From NCBI GenBank assembly GCA_009741485.1, contig CM019218.1, forward strand, positions 53,367,612-53,431,611: 64,000 nucleotides of DNA, in the 5' to 3' direction. The stretch comes from Malurus cyaneus samueli (taxonomy: Eukaryota; Chordata; Aves; Passeriformes; Maluridae). The notes beneath the pieces are model-generated. The model was not told where the DNA came from and searched no databases. It saw only the letters and a program-made list of their open reading frames with translations. Positions 38,685 through 61,390 of the stretch are shown here, one piece after another (the first letter of the stretch is position 1; the number at the start of each line of letters is the position of its first letter). The translations under genes and the position numbers were made by a program.

Positions 38685-39973
38685 TGATCCTGGGACCGGG
38701 ACCCCCGTCAGGGCCCCGTTCCCAGCACTGCTGGGTGCAGCTCCCCAAGGAGTGCCCCCGATGAGTTTGGGTTGTTCCACTGCTTTCCCGAAGCCCCCCC
38801 AGAATGAAGGAATCCCAGAGCCCCCCCTGTCCCTCCATAGCTTCCTGCACCCCATCGGCTCTGGGAGTGGAGACCTCATTTTGGGGGCTCCAGGGAGGAG
38901 GGGAGCGGGGCCACATGGACGCCTGGGCTCAGGCCACGAGCCCCCCCCACGCCACCCCTCCCCGGTGACCTTGAGCAGGTGGTTCTGCCCAGCCATGGCA
39001 GAGGGAACGGTGACATCGGGGTGTCGGGTCCCCACCACTCCCACGGGCTCAGGGGGCACTGGTGGGTGGGGGAAGGATTGAGGGTCAGTGAGCCCAGGAA
39101 GGGGGACCCCTGGACGGGGGGGAGCCGAGTGCCCGCGGCTCTGTCCCGTCCTGGCCATGCCATGAATGGCTCCCTGTGAGATTGGATTTCAGGGTGGCAT
39201 TTCTGCGGCTCAGTTGGCCAGAGCCAGGGCTAGCCGCCGGGGAAACTGAGGCCGCCATTGGGGGGCGGTACCCTTCAGCTTTTGGGATGTTTCCCACCGG
39301 AGGAGCCAGATAGAGGGGCTTTCCCCAATCGTACAGCTCTTCGGTTTGCATAATCACACCACGGAGGCTCTGCTCCCCCTGCATTTAAGGCCACTATGGG
39401 ACCAGAGCCCATGTGTAAAGACACCCCAAAAAAAAAACGAGGGGAAAATCCCGGAGGATCCGCCAACTCTCCTGCTGCAGCCTTAGTGCCACACATGGGA
39501 CTGCCCATCCTAGCAGCGTCAGGCCTGGTGGCTTATGATCCCCATTTCACGGAAGCTGGGAGCTCAGCCAGGAGGATTTGCGGGAAACACTTGAGAATGG
39601 TGTTTTCCCGGACCTCATACCAGAAAAAGGGCAATGTAACTCCAGGGGCAAAGGGAGGGCAGGGTTGGCTCCCGGGGAGGGGACACCCCCAGGGATCCCA
39701 CCATCGGATACCCCAGCTGTCTGAAACACTCTGGCACCATATCACTGCCAAATTAAGGGGGGAGTTTGGGGTGGGATTTGGCCTGGTGTTCCACCCTCCA
39801 AAGCACGACCAAATCCCTCAAATACAGGTGCAGTAGAATCCAGTGGTGAGCCAAAAAGAGGCACAAGCCGAACCGCTGGGGGGTGGCAGTTTACGCCATG
39901 ATCAGTGCCCAGGGGCTACAACCACTCCAGGATGAAAGGAAATCCGCATCCAGACCGTTGCCCTCTCCTGCAG

Positions 39974-42573
39974 CTCTTTGCCATCTTCCCGCCTTCGCTC
40001 CTGCGGTAAATCAAGCCGGCGAGACACGGAGCCACAGTGAAATGGTGAGGGGAGGGATGACAGCACATCTCCATCCATTCGGTACCCATTCAGGGAGGGG
40101 GTGGCTGAGCCAACCTCCTGACTGCCCCATACAGGCTGGGGGGCTGGTTGGGGTTGGACTCCTTCTGCTGGCGGACCCATGGGACACAGCACGGTCTGGG
40201 CCGTGGCGTGTCCAGCTGGGGACCTCAACCTGATCAATGGGACATCCCTGTCCTTCGGCTCTGACACCCCCAGGGAGATTATTGTTAATCACATGAGGAC
40301 CAGGAGGGGGAGGAGAGGGGAAATCCTCATTAAATCAGGAAGAGGAAGGGGAATCCTGCCTTTTCTGGGACGGTGATGACTGGAGTTGGGCAGATATGAC
40401 GAAGCCACGTTTCTATCACTTACCTCTGCCCCGCCCTGTGGGACCAGAGCGCCGGAAAGAATCAGGTCCGAGGGTTCCATGCCTTCACCCAGGGAAACTC
40501 AGACTGGCTATTCCAACTATTTTCCATCAAACTTCCATCCCCAGAGGAACCCAACAAGCCTGTATATTCCAACCTTCCCCAATCAAACTTCCATTAGAAC
40601 ACCAGCACATTCTCATCATGCCCTCCAACCAGGGACCACCCCACCCGTTATTCACGCCATCTGTCATCACCTAATTCCGGGGACATCCAGGAGGTGGTTA
40701 TCTAAACTACCCAGCTCACTCCAATCCTTCCAGCCCCTGACACCAATCCATCATCCATGGTTATACCATGATTCCCTTGGGATGAGATAGCGAGGAATGG
40801 ATCAGAAGCCGGACCCTGTACTCGTTGGCGATTTCTCCGCTCCCGAGTAGACCCTGGGGGTCTTCTCCTTCTGTATCCATGGCGGCTATGGTGCTTACTC
40901 GTCCATTCCTTGGTACACTGAAAAAAAGAAGCTCCTTCAACAGTAAGATCGGGACGTCGCACGGAGGCAAAGCACGTGCAAGAAGAGATGATCCGGTCTT
41001 CTCTGGCAGGATTTCTGCGTCACCGGTCGCTTCGCCTTTACTTCTGGCTGTGGCAGCGGCGGCGTGGGCAGGGGCTGAGCGACGTGAAGGCGGCCACGGC
41101 GCCCCGCACACTCTTCTGCAATTGTGTGGGTCTGCCAGGCGACGAGGTGGTCTGCAACGCGGACCTGACGCCGCATGGGGTTGGCACTAACATACCCGTG
41201 GTGAGGGCCACGCGGGCACACACGCATGGGAGAAGGACAACACCGGGCACACACGTGGGACACATGGGCCACAATCTGTGATTGTTTCTATTGGCGGCAG
41301 AGTATATGCGTCAAAAGCCAGCACACATGTGCACAATACATGGACACCAACACACCGCCGATGAAAACCACAAAGGCTACACGTGTGTAACATGTGTGTT
41401 CACAGACAACACACATGGATGTGTGAACGCATCTGCTGCACAGTACACTACAAGGTGCACCCCCGTAGTATGTACACCACATATCCACTTGCCGATTCCC
41501 CAGCTCAGAAGAGGGAGAGCAATGGAAATGTGATCACATACACGTGAAACTGGCGGCACATCTGGAGAATGGGGGTGAAAAACAGCATCCTGCTCGGTCC
41601 TTTGGGATGTGGGATCACCTAGTGCAGCGGGACCGCAGCATAAAGAGGACTCCCATGATGGGGGTGGATGGGGGTGATGCAGTCCTGATTGGTATTTGGG
41701 ACGGGTGGGGTGCACGTGTGCAATGGGGGGCATAGGGCAGTGAGGTGCTGAGGTGCAGGGGCACTGGATGAATTGGGATGCATAGAAGTGCATTGAGCAT
41801 GTGGTTGTGTGGTCCTACTGACGTCATGGGGCAAACAGGGTCATAGGGGTTGCGATTGCAATGCAATCTGGAGGCAAACATGGGGATGCATAGGTGACTG
41901 GGGGTGCATGAACACATACAAGGATGTGGATTACATGGAGCACATGGGGTACTGGGTGCGAAACATGTTGGGGTTACATATGGGTAACTAGTGGGGAATG
42001 GGGTGCAAGAGGTCAGCTCATGCGTGGTGAGGTGGCAGGGCGCCCAGTGGGGAGTGCATGGATGTCATAGGGGTGCATGGGGTAGACACATAGGACACAA
42101 CAAGATGGAGGTGTGGGATAATAGGGGTGGCGCTGAGGTGTAATTGCAGTTCATAGGGCAACCCCGACGCATGGGGTGTAGGAGAGGAATATAGGGATTG
42201 TGGGAAATTGATCTATGATATCGAGGTTTATGTTAAAAAGGAGACAGGGAGTCTTGCACTTATTTTCATTGGGATGTAGGGATTGTATGGGTGCAGGGGG
42301 ATGATGCAGTTCATAGGGCACACACAATTTGGGGATGCTTGGAGCTCAGGGTGCACAGGGTGCTGCAATGCCTGTGCTCTCAAGGGTGCCCGATGGAACC
42401 TCTCCTTCTTGTCCTTGTCTCTCCGCTCTCCCCTCCCCCTCTCCTCTCTCTGCACTTTCGGTCCAACTTCCTGCTGGGGAACGAACTGCTGGATTCGGTG
42501 CGGGAGACGCTGTGTGGCGGCAGCCCGCAACCCAGCGACAGAACGGTCCGAGCAAGGAGCCTCGACAGCGTAG
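39974..42573 (+). CDS. SYPL2: SYPL2 exons 3-6, inverted error-rich copy A''
   Basis: Plus-strand copy continuing from exons 1-2 at 37845-38648. Exon 3 is about 39974-40093 (LFAIF then broken frame), exon 4 about 40765-40945 (only patches), exon 5 41010-41200 (CAG|GATTTCTGCGTCACC; VAAAAWAG-like and GDEVVCN patches in shifted frames), exon 6 about 42454-42573 (NFLLGNELL-like patch, terminal TAG). Frames are interrupted by many indels that the copy at 34028-36727 lacks, so this is a bad read of the same gene rather than a pseudogene. Splice dinucleotides mostly survive. Confidence 0.66.
41640..42390. repeat. Inverted CATGCACCCC array (copy A'')
   Basis: Reads GGGGTGCATGG on the plus strand: the reverse complement of 34240-34965 with many substitutions. 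No gene seen between 41210 and 42450 other than this SYPL2 intron. Confidence 0.7.
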
Positions 42574-42779
42574 CCCGAGCAGCCGGGGGTCCCGCCGGCC
42601 CCGGGCGCCTGCCAGCCGCCAGCCTGGGAAGCGGGTGCTCTGGACGCGCCGGGGGCTCGGAATGCTAAAGGGGCAGGACGCGGGGGTCCTGTTGTCGGGG
42701 CTCTGTGTGTCACCCACGCCGGGGGGGTCCAGTCTGTATGGGGGTGCAATAAAGTCTGGGATAACACAGCTCTGGCATC

Positions 42780-43420
42780 GGGGTCCTGGTAAGTCTGCCC
42801 GGTATGGGGTCCAGGGTGGGGATTGCACATGTCCTGGACATCTGTCCATATAGGGATAAACTGGTCCCCATCTCTGGTACAGGGTACTGCGGCCTCAAGT
42901 CAGTATGGGGGGCTATACTGTATCAGAGCAGGTAACAGGGGATCTGGACCAGTAAAAGGATAAACAGGACGCAGTCGCGGTATTGGGATAACAGGGGGAC
43001 ACCATCCAGTATAAGGGCTCACCCAGGGCAACCAGCCTGGCGGGAATAATGGGTGGGGATTATTCAATATGATAAAAACATATTCCATACAGGGATTATA
43101 GGGAACGCGCCGACCCGGTATAGAGGATAATGGAGAACCCCCGCTGGTATAAAGATACGGGGGTCAGCCCCGTATAGGATCTGGGATTCAGCCTTAGTTG
43201 GCGATACCTGGGACCACAGCCTCAGCCATGGGAATAACTTGTATCAGACCCCACCCGTTTGGGGATAACTGGGGTTCGGTCAGGTATGATACAGCGAGAC
43301 CCAACACTATAGGGATATCGAGTGCTCCTAACTGTTGTAAGGGATACGGTAGCCCATCGTATAGGGAAAGAGATCCTGGTGTAGGGATACTTGGACCCAG
43401 CCCAGTGCGAGTAAGGGTGC
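42780..43420. repeat. Inverted TATCCCTATACC minisatellite (copy A'')
   Basis: GGTATAGGGATA-type units on the plus strand, reverse complement of 33160-33800, in the SYPL2-ATXN7L2 interval. Confidence 0.7.
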
Positions 43421-43623
43421 CCGCAGACTCCGTGTGGATACGCGGTGCCCGATGCGGTACAGCGATACCGGCACCCCGTCCGGTGCGGATCCCCGGGGTG
43501 GGGTGGGCCGGGCGGGGGTCGCTCCGGGACTCCCGTGCCCGTGGTGCCGGGGCGGGCGGGCGCGCGGCGCATAGCGCGAGGCGGGGGCGGCGCGGGGGCG
43601 GCGTGCCGCGGCGGGGCGGGGCG

Positions 43624-46600
43624 ATGGCGGCGGAGCGGCGGCGGTGCCCGGCTCGAAGTTCGCGGGGAGAGTGGAGCGCCTGGTGGAGCGGCCGGGCGCC
43701 GCCGACCGGTGAGGGCGGCGGCCGCGGGGGGGCTCGCGAACGGGGCCGCGCCCGGCGACCCCGGTCGAGCGCCGCGCGCGGCGGGGCGGGCAGCGCACCC
43801 AGGGAGGAGGGGATCGGCAGCGGGAACCGGAGCGGGGCATCCGCACCGGCCTGGGAGGGGCATCCTCACCGGACTGGGAAGGGCATCCCGCACCGGGAAC
43901 TGGGAACGATCATCGCAAGCAGGGCACTGGAGCCGGGAGCTGGGCATCCTCCAGCGGGCACGTGGGAACGAGAGAGGCATTCGGCACCGGGCAGCGCACA
44001 GCTCATCCTGGCCTGGACTGGCACCCGGCAAACGGGCATCCTGCACTGGGCAGTGGCAACAGGGCACTGGGAACCCCGCTGCTGGGCAGACTGGCAAACA
44101 GTAGCGGGGCATGGGCCCCGATTGGTGCCGGGTCTGGATGGGGCAGTGCAGAGATTACCGTGCCCAGTTTGTGGTGCCAGGTAGCCTGGAGAGCAAGATG
44201 TCTAGCACGTCCTAGGATGTTTCCTAGGCAACTGGGACTGAACCAGAAAGAGCTCTTGTGCTAGACTGGCACTGAGGAAATAGGGCAGGCCAGTGGCACC
44301 CTGTACGGGCCAGACCTAGGGAAGGGCCCAGATATTGGGCACCAGACACGGGAATGGAGGCATCCTGCACTGGGAATGGGCACCCTGACCACCGGCATCA
44401 GACACTGGGATGGGGCATCATGCACTGAAGGAACCAGCATGGGGAATAGGGCATCGTGCATGGGAATCGACACTTGGAATGGGCAGACATCCTGCATGAG
44501 AACCAGAAATGCGGGCATGGGAGCATCCTGTATTGGCGCACCAGACCCTGGGAATGCGGGGCACCCTGCATGGGAACGGGGCACCTTGCCTGGGCACCCT
44601 GGTACTGGAACAGAGCACTGCACTGGGAACCAGATGTGGAATGGGGCACTGCACTGGATGTGGTCGGGAATGGGGCACCTGTCGGGAACCAGACACTGGG
44701 AATGGGGATCGTGCACGGGAACCAGACATTGGGAACTGGGACTTGCACTGGCACCTGTTATGGGCAACCTGCACTGGGAATGGGGCATCGTGCCGGGAAT
44801 GTGGTACAGGGATGTGGGCACCCTCCTTGGACCAGACAACTGGAACTGGGAACCTTGCACTGGCCACTGGATCCTGGACTGGGCATCCAGACTGGCACCA
44901 GTATGAGAACTGGGCACCAGCACGGAGCACCTGGAAACTGGGAATGCGCATTCTACCTGGGATGTGGCATCGCACCAGGCACCTGGCACCAGGAAATCGG
45001 GACTGGGAATCCAGCCTGGCAGCCAGTACAGGACTGGGCAGCACCTGATGGGCATTTGGCATGGGAATGGGGATCCTGTAACTGAACCACAGCACTGGGA
45101 ATTGGGAATGGGGCATCCCTACAAAAGAGTGCCCAATGCCAGGAACCAAACACAGGAATCCTGTATCTAAGGATACTGGGACAGGAACGGCACCTGACCG
45201 GGCCTAGGCAGCCACACTCGGGAGACTGGGTTCTCTGACTGAGGATATGGGACGCAGCACTGGGCACGATCTGGCACTAGGGCCCGTCGCCCGTGGAACA
45301 CTGTGACTGGGGAGCCAGTTATGGGTGCCCATTTCAGATAATCAAGGCATGGGCACTGGTGGGACAGGCAGTAATGGGCGAGCCGGGACTGGGAATGTTT
45401 GCCACATTCCCAGACCAGCAGTGGGTATGAAGAGCCTTATGGGGGACTGGGCCTGGGAACTGGACAGGTGCACTGGGACCAGGTGCCCTTATGGGACATT
45501 GCAGGTCCAGTGGGGCTGTCAGCACTGGCACTGCGCCAGACTGGGCATTGACACATTTGAATGGGTCTGGGTGCCCAGTATGGAACAGCTGATGGATACT
45601 GGGGAACGATGGCTGGCCGGCAGGACTGGGAGTGTGTGCCCATGTGGCACAGTGTGGCACTGATGCCCAGGATAGACAGATGGGACTGGGTGCCAGTAAT
45701 GGCAATGGACAGAACTGGGAGTCCAGTAATGGATGGCTGATAGGACTTGGGATGATTGGGCACTCAGTATGGCAAGTTGCCAGGTCACGACATCACTGCT
45801 GGCTCAGGTGGCCACCAGTCCACCCAGCAGAGCACAGGATACTGGCCAGGCACATTGGGGTGCTATGTATGGGAACCAGGGTGACGGTTGGGAGCAGTGT
45901 GTCAAAGTGTCACATCTGCCGACAGGGTATCCAGAGCTGTTACTCCAGTCCTGGCTGATGGCCAGGGGTGACTCATCCTAGCGATCAGGGTGTCCTCAGG
46001 GATATTTCCATTAAAACAGGTTGGGGCTGTCCAAGGGTGTCCATCCCAGGACATGGATGTCCTCAAGGGTATTCACATCGCCAAGGCAAGATGTTCCCAG
46101 GGGTGTCACATCAGGATAAGTGTTTTTTCCAGGGGTGTCACATCCCAGTCTGGGGTCCAGGAAGATCTGCTGGACTGGGCTATCAGGATAGGATCTGCAG
46201 GTCCACAGGTGACCCGCTTCCAGGATGGATATGTCTCTCGGGTCTAATTTTCTCTGGTTTAATTGTTCCGGAGCAGGAATGCCGGGACCATCATGTGTGG
46301 AGACAGGGCCATCCCTGTGCATCCCTGACAGGATTTTGTTCCTGGCAGGAATCAGGGTCAAGAGCGAGAGGACATGGGGATAGAGCGGCAGCAAGAACTG
46401 GACACCATGCCTGATTAGAAGGTGAGTCTCTCTGGGTGAAATGCAGCATTTTGGGGCTGTGGAGCCATCGAGCTGCGGCATTGTCTGCAGTCGCCAGAGC
46501 ACCAGCTTCCGTGCCGCTTACTAGAGCTCTCCTACAGACATGGGCATCTTCGGGACTGCCTGCACACACGATTCTACCTGTGGATCTGCACCTGCAGCCA

Positions 46601-47331
46601 GGTGGTGAGCCCAGGCTTTCCAGAAAGCACTGTGGGAGCCAGGGAATTCCGGAATAGGCTGTTCCACCCAGGTGCACAGAGGGAACAGACGGGAATGGCC
46701 ACTCAGGGCTGGCTGTGGGGGGCATAGGAGAAAACAAACCTGTGGGGGGGGGTTTGCAGCAGTGGAGCCTGGTGTGGCTAAGGTAGGCTGTCATTCCCGT
46801 CCATCCCATCCTTCATCCGTGGAATCAATCTCTCCTCCTGGCAAGAACGCCGGCACGGCACCCTCGCAAGCCTCTATGCCCGTGCATAGCCGTGCACCGT
46901 CGCCGGAACGGGCAGCGTGCCCGGTGGACCACGTTGGGCGCCAAGCCTGCAGGAGAAGCATCCGGAGGCGGGGAGAGCCAGCCCTTCCCGAGCACACGGA
47001 AAGGACAGCAACCTCTGGTGACGTGGGATGGGTGAACTGATCTCTCTTGTGGGGTCACTTTGATCCCACCCCTCTCCGATTCTCTCCACAAGCTTGTTTG
47101 TCCGTGGTGAAACTGGAGAAGATCCCACATTACCAAACCGGACGGGCACGATAAGGTGCCCGCAAAGCCGCCCACCAATCTCCAAGGATCCTGGGGAAAC
47201 CGCGGCTGCGCGGTGCCCAAGAGCCCGGTGCCGGCCGGGTCGGGGGAGGATTCGGCGATGCGAGAGATCCCCGTCCGGGGACAAGGATGTGGGAGCCCCA
47301 AAAATACGCCCAGGTCCCCGGAAGCTGGCGC
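43624..47331 (+). CDS. ATXN7L2: ATXN7L2 exons 1-5, inverted error-rich copy A''
   Basis: Plus-strand copy: exon 1 43624-43708 (MAAERR, donor GTGAGG), exon 2 46349-46421 (QELDTMPD-like, corrupted [10 protein letters not shown]), exon 3 46538-46634 (zinc-finger region with Cys/His positions damaged), exon 4 46846-47017 (RRHG), exon 5 about 47093-47331 (VVKLEKIP-like). The SCA7 exons are not included because the copy ends at the gap. Exon 1 shows the same ATG-to-downstream frame offset as the other two copies. Introns are inverted versions of the same minisatellites. Confidence 0.68.
44030..46260. repeat. Inverted ATXN7L2 intron 1 minisatellites (copy A'')
   Basis: GGGCATCCTGCACTGGG, GGGCACC...CACTGGGAACCAGACACTGGGAA-type and GTGTCACATCC units, the reverse complement of 30110-32740 in reversed block order. 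Confidence 0.75.
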
Positions 47332-47539
47332 GTGAGTCCCCCCTTTCCTTGCGGCCATAGGGGGGGGGCGGATGATCCATTCCTGGCCGGAAATTCCCGG
47401 GGGCCGGGTCTAGCAGTGGGATATGGTACCAGGAGTGGGCTCCCCTCTCCTCCTGGTGGGTTGGGGGTTCATTGCCCTCCCAAGTTTTGGTCTCTATAAG
47501 TTTTAGGGTCCACTTGGCTGGCCCAAGGAATGCCCATAG

Positions 47540-47900
47540 CAAGGAGCGGGGGTTGAGGATGGATTCCACTTTGGTGTGATTCCTACCAAAAATGGGGGTC
47601 AAACAATGTCCCACATAAAATATATGGAGTTAGACAATGTTACCCCAAAGTAGGGGGTTGAACATGCGTGCCACAAAATAAACGGACTTGGATAATGTTA
47701 CTCACCTAAAATATGGGGTTAATGTGCATCTCCCCAGAATAGGGGGGTTTAGGTGAATATTGTCCTCCAAAATAGAGGGGTTGAGCATATGTCCCCCAAA
47801 AAATAGGGAATTTGGATGTGGATCCTTAAAATTGGGGTCACATGTGTCAAATCAAAATATGGCGTTGAGTCAGGTCACTCCCAAGATATGGGCGTTGAAA
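47540..47900. repeat. Inverted CCCATATTTTGGGG minisatellite, truncated at gap
   Basis: CCCCAAAATATGGGG-type units, reverse complement of the right part of 27866-28250. The last readable unit, CCAAGATATGGGCGTTGAA, corresponds to about 27866. Confidence 0.8.
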
Positions 47901-47925
47901 NNNNNNNNNNNNNNNNNNNNNNNNN
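47901..47925. other. Assembly gap of 25 N
   Basis: Exactly 25 N between inverted ATXN7L2 sequence and PSMA5 intron 2 sequence on the minus strand; a placeholder length identical to 11621-11645. Confidence 0.98.
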
Positions 47926-48126
47926 TTTGGGGATAAATCACTTGGTAGGACAGGAGAAAGAAATTCCCTAATTTCGGGAAAATTGTTGGGTTTTGTTGTA
48001 TGAGCCATAAAACAGCAGAGCTGTGGGATGTTTGACAGCAAGAAACAGACACAGCCCGATTAGTCCTGACCAACCCACATTTAGGTTTTGAAGGAGCCCC
48101 AAATGTCACAGTTTGGAAACTGTTTA

Positions 48127-49237
<1,111 letters not shown>

Positions 49238-49520
49238 GGCGGCGGCGGGGCCGGGTGGTTGCGGGGATCCCGGGGGCTCCGGAGGTGCCGGGGGGGGTCC
49301 GGGGGTTGCAGGGGCACCGGGAGCACGGCGGCCTCACCGGGGGCTGCAACGCTGCTTCCGGTCCCGAGCACCACTTCCGCCCGCGCCGCCCGGCCATTGG
49401 ACAGCGGCCTCGCCATCCGACCAATGAGAGGAGGGGGAGGGCGGGATCAGTTGCAGGGGAGAGAGGCGGGAGGGGGAGGTGGCGGGGGCCAATGGTGGGG
49501 AGGAGCCATTGGTGGGGGCG
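49238..49520 (-). promoter_or_regulatory. PSMA5 promoter: ETS sites and four CCAAT boxes
   Basis: Upstream of the exon 1 ATG on the minus strand. Two ETS-type motifs read CGGAAGTGG (complement of 49372-49379) and CCGGAAGC (complement of 49354-49361), and CCAAT/ATTGG boxes lie at 49396-49400, 49421-49425, 49489-49493 and 49508-49512. The area is a CpG island without a TATA box. ETS plus NF-Y is a common layout for proteasome and other housekeeping promoters. Farther out (49515-49700) are repeated GGGGCGTGG GC-box units. Confidence 0.7.
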
Positions 49521-49705
49521 TGGCTATAGATCGGGGGCGTGGTCAGAACGCGGGGGACTGAGTGATCGAGGGGCGTGGCCTGAGCGGTGGGGGCGGGGCC
49601 AGAGCGGGTGGGGCAGGCACGCTGAGGGGCGTGGCCACGGGTGGGGCGTGGTCAGAGCGCCAGGGGCGGTGCCAATGCTGTAAGGGGCGGGGCCTGCGGG
49701 CGGGC
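49515..49705. repeat. GC-box-rich GGGGCGTGGTCAGAGCG repeat
   Basis: About ten GGGGCGTGG / GGGGCGGGGCC units spaced 15-25 bp, distal to the PSMA5 CCAAT boxes. Many resemble Sp/KLF sites. It ends close to the false join at 49728. Confidence 0.65.
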
Positions 49706-49727
49706 ACGGCGTGGTACCGAGAGGGTT

Positions 49728-49887
49728 GACACAGGCTGCCCAGGGCAGTGGTGGAGCCCTCGTCCCTGGAAGGGATGTGGCACTTGGGGACATGGATTAG
49801 TGGTGGCCTTGGCAGTGCTGGGGGAATGGCTGGACCCCATGATCTCAGAGGGCTTTTCCAACCTCAAGGATTCCATGATTCCGTGGT
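49728..49887 (+). mobile_element. CR1 3' fragment, inverted copy, truncated at the misjoin
   Basis: Same element as 48493-48649 in opposite orientation, ending in TTTTCCAACCTCAAGGATTCC plus ATGATTCC. Its left end is the assembly breakpoint. Confidence 0.82.
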
Positions 49888-49988
49888 AAAACAAAACCTT
49901 TCTGGCTCCTGGTGCACCCTTTGGATTCTGGGGGCTTCCAGCACCCACGGGTGCCGTGTCATCCCACCTGCTTCTCACCTTCCCTTGA

Positions 49989-59278
<9,290 letters not shown>

Positions 59279-59455
59279 AAAAGAGGGAGAGACCCCCAAA
59301 AGCTCAAACCCCTCCCCCGACCAAAGGAACTGGTCCAAGTTCGCCCAGTTCCTGGGAATTCCCTTCCCACAGCACCTGTATCTGCTGCTCCTGCCAACTC
59401 CAGAGGTTTTTTATCATTTCTGGACAGAACTGAGCTTTGCCTGAGGAGGGAATGA

Positions 59456-59461
59456 AATAAA
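59456..59461 (+). promoter_or_regulatory. PSMA5: PSMA5 polyadenylation signal
   Basis: AATAAA 178 bp after the PSMA5 stop codon, followed by a T-rich stretch (CATTTTGTTACTC). Defines a short 3' UTR of about 200 bp. Confidence 0.85.
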
Positions 59462-59479
59462 TCATTTTGTTACTCTCTT

Positions 59480-60750
59480 TGGGCCCCTCAGCACGGAGGG
59501 AAGAGGTGGGAAAGGGGGGATTTGGAGCTGAAATTGGGGCTGGATAGGGACAGCAGCTGTGCCAAGGGCACTGCCAGCTCTGCTGGAGCAGCATCTCCCT
59601 CTCGTGGTGCTGTCCATGGGGAAATCCAGGTGTCATTCCACACTTCTTTTTAAAAAATGAGATGTTTTTTAATCTGTTCAGTGCATTCCTCCCTCCTTCT
59701 CCAGTGTTTTTTATCTATAAAAGCATCCCTGGAGCTCCTTCTCTGTGAAGAAATCTACGATCAGCCTTGGGGTTTGTGTTTCCTTTTAGTAGGGCTTGAA
59801 AAAAATCCATAAAAATTGATAACAGAAACAAGGATAAGGGGCCGGGACAGCCCCTCACCTCTGAAATCTTTCAGGTGCCACTGGGTTTTGACAGTTAACC
59901 CTGTTTTTCACCAGAAAATTCCTGGTTATCCCACTTAGTTTTTTGTTCTCCAGCAAAAATCTCTCTCTGTGGGCTCAAAACTCTGGCAGTGGAAGATGGG
60001 TCTGATAAGGGAATAAATTTAAGATTAAAAGAGTATTTTCCTATAAAATGAGTGTAAAGAAGGCCAGCTCTGCCTGGCTCTGTGCTGCCCTCGGAAGGGC
60101 AGAGGCCTGGAAATCAAATTCCAGGATAAATTACAATTTTAAATTAGAATTTCAGGATAAATTACAATTTAAAATTAGTGTTTCAGGATAAATTACAATT
60201 TGACTGTGAACCAAACAGCACTGGCTAGTGTGGAAGATAGCTGGATATAGCTGGGATGGGGGTTGTCCTGGGAAAGAGGGACATTTCCCCTGCCATAATG
60301 CTGGAAATGAGAAATTTTCCTTTGTGTTTGTTCAAGTCTCCCCCTGCCCTGCAGCCTCTGCCTTTTCCAGAAGGAAAAATGCCAGTGCTGTTAGTTATCC
60401 CCTCTCTTGCTATTGCCAGATGGATTCGGGAAGGGAAGCAAGGTTTGGAAAACCAGTCCTTGGATAACCTCAGTTCAGCATAGCCCAGCGCCCTCCTCTT
60501 GGAATTCCTGTGGGCGTCTCCTCTTCCAGAGCCGTTTAAAGGGAACAAATTGGATTATCGGGTGCTCCTGCCTGAGGCCCTGGGAGGGGTTGGATCCAAC
60601 ACCTGTCCCTGCAGGTAGAATCAAATTATTATTGGATGGACTCTTCTCCTTTGAGAAGACACTCCTTAGAGCCTGGCTTTGGCTGAGTTTAGGAATGCTG
60701 TGCCACTCCTCATCCCACAGCTAGTTTAAGGTGGCTCTGGAACGGGACCT
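59480..60750. other. Intergenic DNA downstream of PSMA5
   Basis: About 1.3 kb of moderate-GC sequence without a recognisable exon or retroelement. The only structured element is a short tandem repeat at 60119-60201. Confidence 0.6.
60119..60201. repeat. 31-bp tandem repeat, 2.7 copies
   Basis: Unit TTTCAGGATAAATTACAATT plus an AAAATTAG-type tail, repeated at 60119, 60150 and 60181. Confidence 0.9.
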
Positions 60751-60799
60751 GGCCCCTCCTAAATGGCCAGGAGTGAGCGACAGGACACCGCTCCGAGCG

Positions 60800-61390
60800 A
60801 AACCAGGGCTTGCAGCTTCCCCAGCCACCCTTTACCGCAGTTCATCACCCCAGAGCGCAGCCGTGGTCCTTTCGCAGGGCTGTCCCGGCGGTTGCTCCAG
60901 GATGGAATGCTCGGCACGGCTTTGTTTGTGTCCCAGGGAGCACAAAACCTGATCTCCTCGGGGTGGCAGTTGCGCAGAACCGGCCCCGCATGCCCTGTGC
61001 TGTCCCGGGACAGTCCCGGGTGGAACACCGCTGACCCCCGCCCGCCCGGCCCCGGGATCCCCGGCCCCACGGGCCCTCCCGCGCCCCGCCCGCACTGTGT
61101 GAATGCGCTCCCCCGGCTTCGGCCAATCAAAAAATCGCTCTGTCGCTCCCCGCCAATCAGAGGCTGTCGCTGGGCAGATTAGAGGCCGGCCTTTGCGGAG
61201 GGGGCCGGCTTGCACACGCCGCGCAAGCTCTGCCGGCCAATCACAGCAGGAGATGGGTGTTGATTGACAAAGGATTGAACCAATCAGAGCTGGGGAGGCG
61301 GTGCAGGTGGGGGGAGGCGTGGTCGCATTCTGAGTGACATCTCCTACAGCCAATCACCACCGCATTCTCCCGCCCCGGCTCCGCCCTGAG
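60800..61390. promoter_or_regulatory. CpG-rich region with five CCAATCA boxes, orphan promoter candidate
   Basis: CCAAT on the plus strand at 61123, 61153, 61237, 61280 and 61350, each followed by CA, within 232 bp of CG-rich DNA. This is the layout of an NF-Y-driven CpG-island promoter. No exon is recognised immediately downstream, where the minisatellite at 61553 begins, nor on the minus strand. In mammals SORT1 follows PSMA5; I could not identify a SORT1 first exon here. Confidence 0.55.

Larger units (their letters stand above)
39064..47900 (-). repeat. Inverted duplicate (copy A'') of 27866-37668
   Basis: Reverse complement of the left arm with the order of SYPL2 exons 3-6, ATXN7L2 exons 1-5 and all intronic arrays preserved. 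The first few hundred bases (39064-39500) are near-identical; beyond that indels and substitutions become frequent, as in copy A. It stops inside the CCCATATTTTGGGG array at a 25-N gap. Confidence 0.85.
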
